NCBI RefSeq assembly: GCF_002608075.1
Contig: NZ_LAHA01000016.1
Span: forward strand, 54,404 to 118,403
Reading direction: 5' to 3'
DNA length: 64,000 nucleotides
From: Nostoc linckia z4
GTDB lineage: Bacteria; Cyanobacteriota; Cyanobacteriia; Cyanobacteriales; Nostocaceae
Shown: positions 62,620 through 64,000 of the stretch, in pieces
How positions within the stretch are numbered: position 1 is the first letter of the stretch
Layout: each line of letters begins with the position of its first letter
Translations under genes and position numbers: made by a program
The notes under the pieces: model-generated
What the model saw: the letters and a program-made list of their open reading frames with translations, nothing else
What the model was told of the DNA's origin: nothing
Database searches by the model: none

Positions 62620-63044
62620 ATATGCTTTGGAGATGTACTCTCAATACGGTTCGGATAAGCAGTGTACTCTTCGGTAGCGCATCCATTTGTAATTTCGTTA
62701 ACACACTAGTTGCATTTAGATGTGGGCACTTACAGTGCAAATAAGTCATCCGTAATAGCTGCGAGTCATTAGCTCAAAACCACTCCAAAATTTTCTAGGA
62801 ATGTCATCATAGTTAAGGGAAATCCAAAAAATAAATTATTCCGGTTCCTCTCGTTGACTGTCAACCGTCAACCGTCAACAGTCAAGGCTTCGACTCCGCT
62901 CAGCCTTGACCCTGAGCGAAGTCGTACCACTACGTGGAAGCAAGCTACGCGTAGCGGCGACCATAGGAGAAGGGTCAACAATCTTCTGTGGAATATTTTT
63001 TTACTTGGAAGTCCCTAAGGTGAAAACATTCTGGAGACAAAACC
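62620..63044. repeat. Repeat-rich spacer between the amidotransferase gene and recR
   Basis: No gene seen. At about 62855-62885 there are tandem heptamers of the GTCAACC type. Immediately after is a stable hairpin with 13-bp arms (62891-62903 and 62912-62924, one mismatch; CTGAGCGAAGTCG in the right arm) around an 8-base loop, a repeat common in Nostoc-like genomes. A GC-rich repeat fragment follows at 62930-62965. The GGAG at 63033-63036 belongs to recR. Confidence 0.75.
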
Positions 63045-63641
63045 ACGGTTTACGCACGTCCCTTAGCACGATTAATCGAGCAATTGCAACGCTTACCAGG
63101 AGTTGGGCCCAAATCTGCCCAGCGACTTGCTTTGCATATTTTGAAGCGACCAGAAGCAGAAGTAGAAGCTTTGGCGCAAGCTTTAGTAGAAGCAAAAAAA
63201 CAGATCGGTTTGTGTTCCGTCTGCTTTCACTTATCTGCTGAGCCAGTTTGTGAAATCTGTCGTAATGTCAACCGTGACAACAATACTATTTGTGTAGTAG
63301 CTGATTCTCGTGATGTGATTGCCCTAGAAAAAACTCGCGAATATAAGGGCAAGTATCATGTTTTGGGCGGGGTAATTTCCCCCATCGACGGAATTGGCCC
63401 AGAACAGTTAACAATTCAAGCTTTGGTACGTCGAGTAAGTAAACAACAACCCCAAGAAGTGATTTTGGCAATTAGTCCCAGTGTGGAAGGGGAGACAACT
63501 ACACTGTATCTCGGTCAACTATTAAAGCCATTTACCAAGGTGACACGAATTGCCTTTGGTTTACCTGTTGGTGGTGATTTAGAGTACGCCGACGAAGTTA
63601 CTTTAGCAAGAGCCTTGGAAGGACGCCGGGAATTAGACTGA
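63045..63641 (+). CDS. recR: Recombination mediator protein RecR, with apparent ACG start
   Basis: RecR acts with RecF/RecO to load RecA on gapped DNA. The protein shows the N-terminal helix-hairpin-helix ([17 protein letters not shown]), a four-Cys zinc finger (CSVC...CEIC), and a Toprim domain ([17 protein letters not shown]). The conserved family sequence continues upstream of the first conventional start codon (TTG 63084): the codons from 63045 read as [12 protein letters not shown], as in RecR homologues, preceded by ACG at the position where homologues have Met. A GGAG (63033-63036) sits eight bases before that ACG. An in-frame stop at 63021 leaves no other start. Either translation begins at ACG or at the TTG with 13 fewer residues, or there is a point change or sequencing error. 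Confidence 0.88.
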   Translation, partial: TVYARPLARLIEQLQRLPGVGPKSAQRLALHILKRPEAEVEALAQALVEAKKQIGLCSVCFHLSAEPVCEICRNVNRDNNTICVVADSRDVIALEKTREYKGKYHVLGGVISPIDGIGPEQLTIQALVRRVSKQQPQEVILAISPSVEGETTTLYLGQLLKPFTKVTRIAFGLPVGGDLEYADEVTLARALEGRRELD

Positions 63642-63698
63642 ACTACAACAACTAAAAATTAAGGCATCAGTACGAATTAGTTTGACAAATCATTATTT

Positions 63699-63794
<96 letters not shown>

Positions 63795-63802
63795 TCAAAC
63801 AA

Positions 63803-63895
63803 TTTTGGATTTTAGATTTTAGATTTTAGATTGACCCCATAACTAAAGTCAGAGGCTTGTCATTTAATTTTAGATTTTGGATTTTAGATTTGTTT
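63803..63895. repeat. AT-rich heptamer tandem repeats near the right edge
   Basis: Two clusters of TTTTAGA-type heptamers (about 63803-63831 and 63866-63892) are separated by ~35 bp. They are typical short tandemly repeated sequences of filamentous cyanobacteria. From 63896 to the end of the window only further repeat fragments are seen and no gene. Confidence 0.8.
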
Positions 63896-64000
63896 CACGT
63901 AGCTTGTTTCTCGCTTTGCGCCTTGAGGCGAAACTTTTATACCGTTAACCAGTAATGCTGGATTACTATTCCTGTAAAATTGTCTTTGATGCAATCCTAG

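Noticed and set aside
62906..63241. 111-codon open frame overlapping the start of recR
   Set aside because: It is out of phase with recR, starts in a repeat hairpin and has no protein-like features.

Overview
The window is chromosomal DNA of a filamentous (Nostocales-type) cyanobacterium. The evidence is a psbA gene (photosystem II D1) at the left edge, recR at the right edge, very frequent GCGATCGC (HIP1) octamers, and heptamer-based short repeats and small palindromes typical of Nostoc-like genomes. Between psbA and recR lies one ~60 kb hybrid trans-AT polyketide synthase / non-ribosomal peptide synthetase locus with its tailoring, export and beta-branching genes.

Layout. 1-702: 3' end of psbA, then a terminator. 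703-1214: repeat-rich spacer. 1215-17201: megasynthase 1 (MT-like/GNAT/ACP loading; KS-KR-MT-ACP; KS-ECH-like-ECH-ACP-ACP; KS-KR-ACP-ACP). 17214-18320: luciferase-like monooxygenase. 18342-43190: megasynthase 2 (KS0-ACP; C-A-PCP for Gly; KS-DH-KR-MT-ACP; KS0-DH-like-ACP; KS-KR-MT-ACP; KS0-ACP; C-A-PCP with a Pro-like code). 43195-49791: a terminal cis-AT module, KS-AT-KR-ER-ACP-TE. 49813-51237 (minus): MATE exporter. 51378-56056 onward: methyltransferase, donor ACP, Cys-to-Ser KS, HMG-CoA synthase, enoyl-CoA hydratase and a free-standing acyltransferase. 57310-58401: 5'-truncated TnpB. 58594-59979: cytochrome P450. 60039-60248: a 15-copy 14-bp minisatellite. 60676-62619: asparagine-synthase-like amidotransferase. 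About 63045-63641: recR.

How it works together. The AT at 56056 would charge the AT-less modules with malonate. Megasynthase 1 is colinear with the left half of the pederin family: GNAT starter, C-methylated and ketoreduced first unit, HMGS beta-branch on tandem ACPs, third unit, then glycine at the start of megasynthase 2. The luciferase-like enzyme is a good candidate for alpha-hydroxylation beside the amide. After glycine the line differs from pederin: only two extender units separate Gly from a Pro-type residue, with a KS0/DH-like module between them. The chain is then handed to a cis-AT module of different lineage and released by a TE. Nosperin and cusperin are published cyanobacterial pederin-family members; whether this locus makes one of them or a new compound cannot be settled from the sequence alone.

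The most unusual features are: (i) at least four short palindromic/G-rich-heptamer repeat elements inserted in frame into the megasynthase coding sequences, mostly at interdomain linkers; (ii) a terminal cis-AT module whose ER is embedded in the tail of the KR and which has no DH; (iii) a pyran-synthase/enoyl-shift-like domain placed only one extender after glycine; (iv) a recR reading frame whose expected initiator is ACG. No Sfp-type phosphopantetheinyl transferase, dedicated regulator, rRNA or tRNA was seen in the window.
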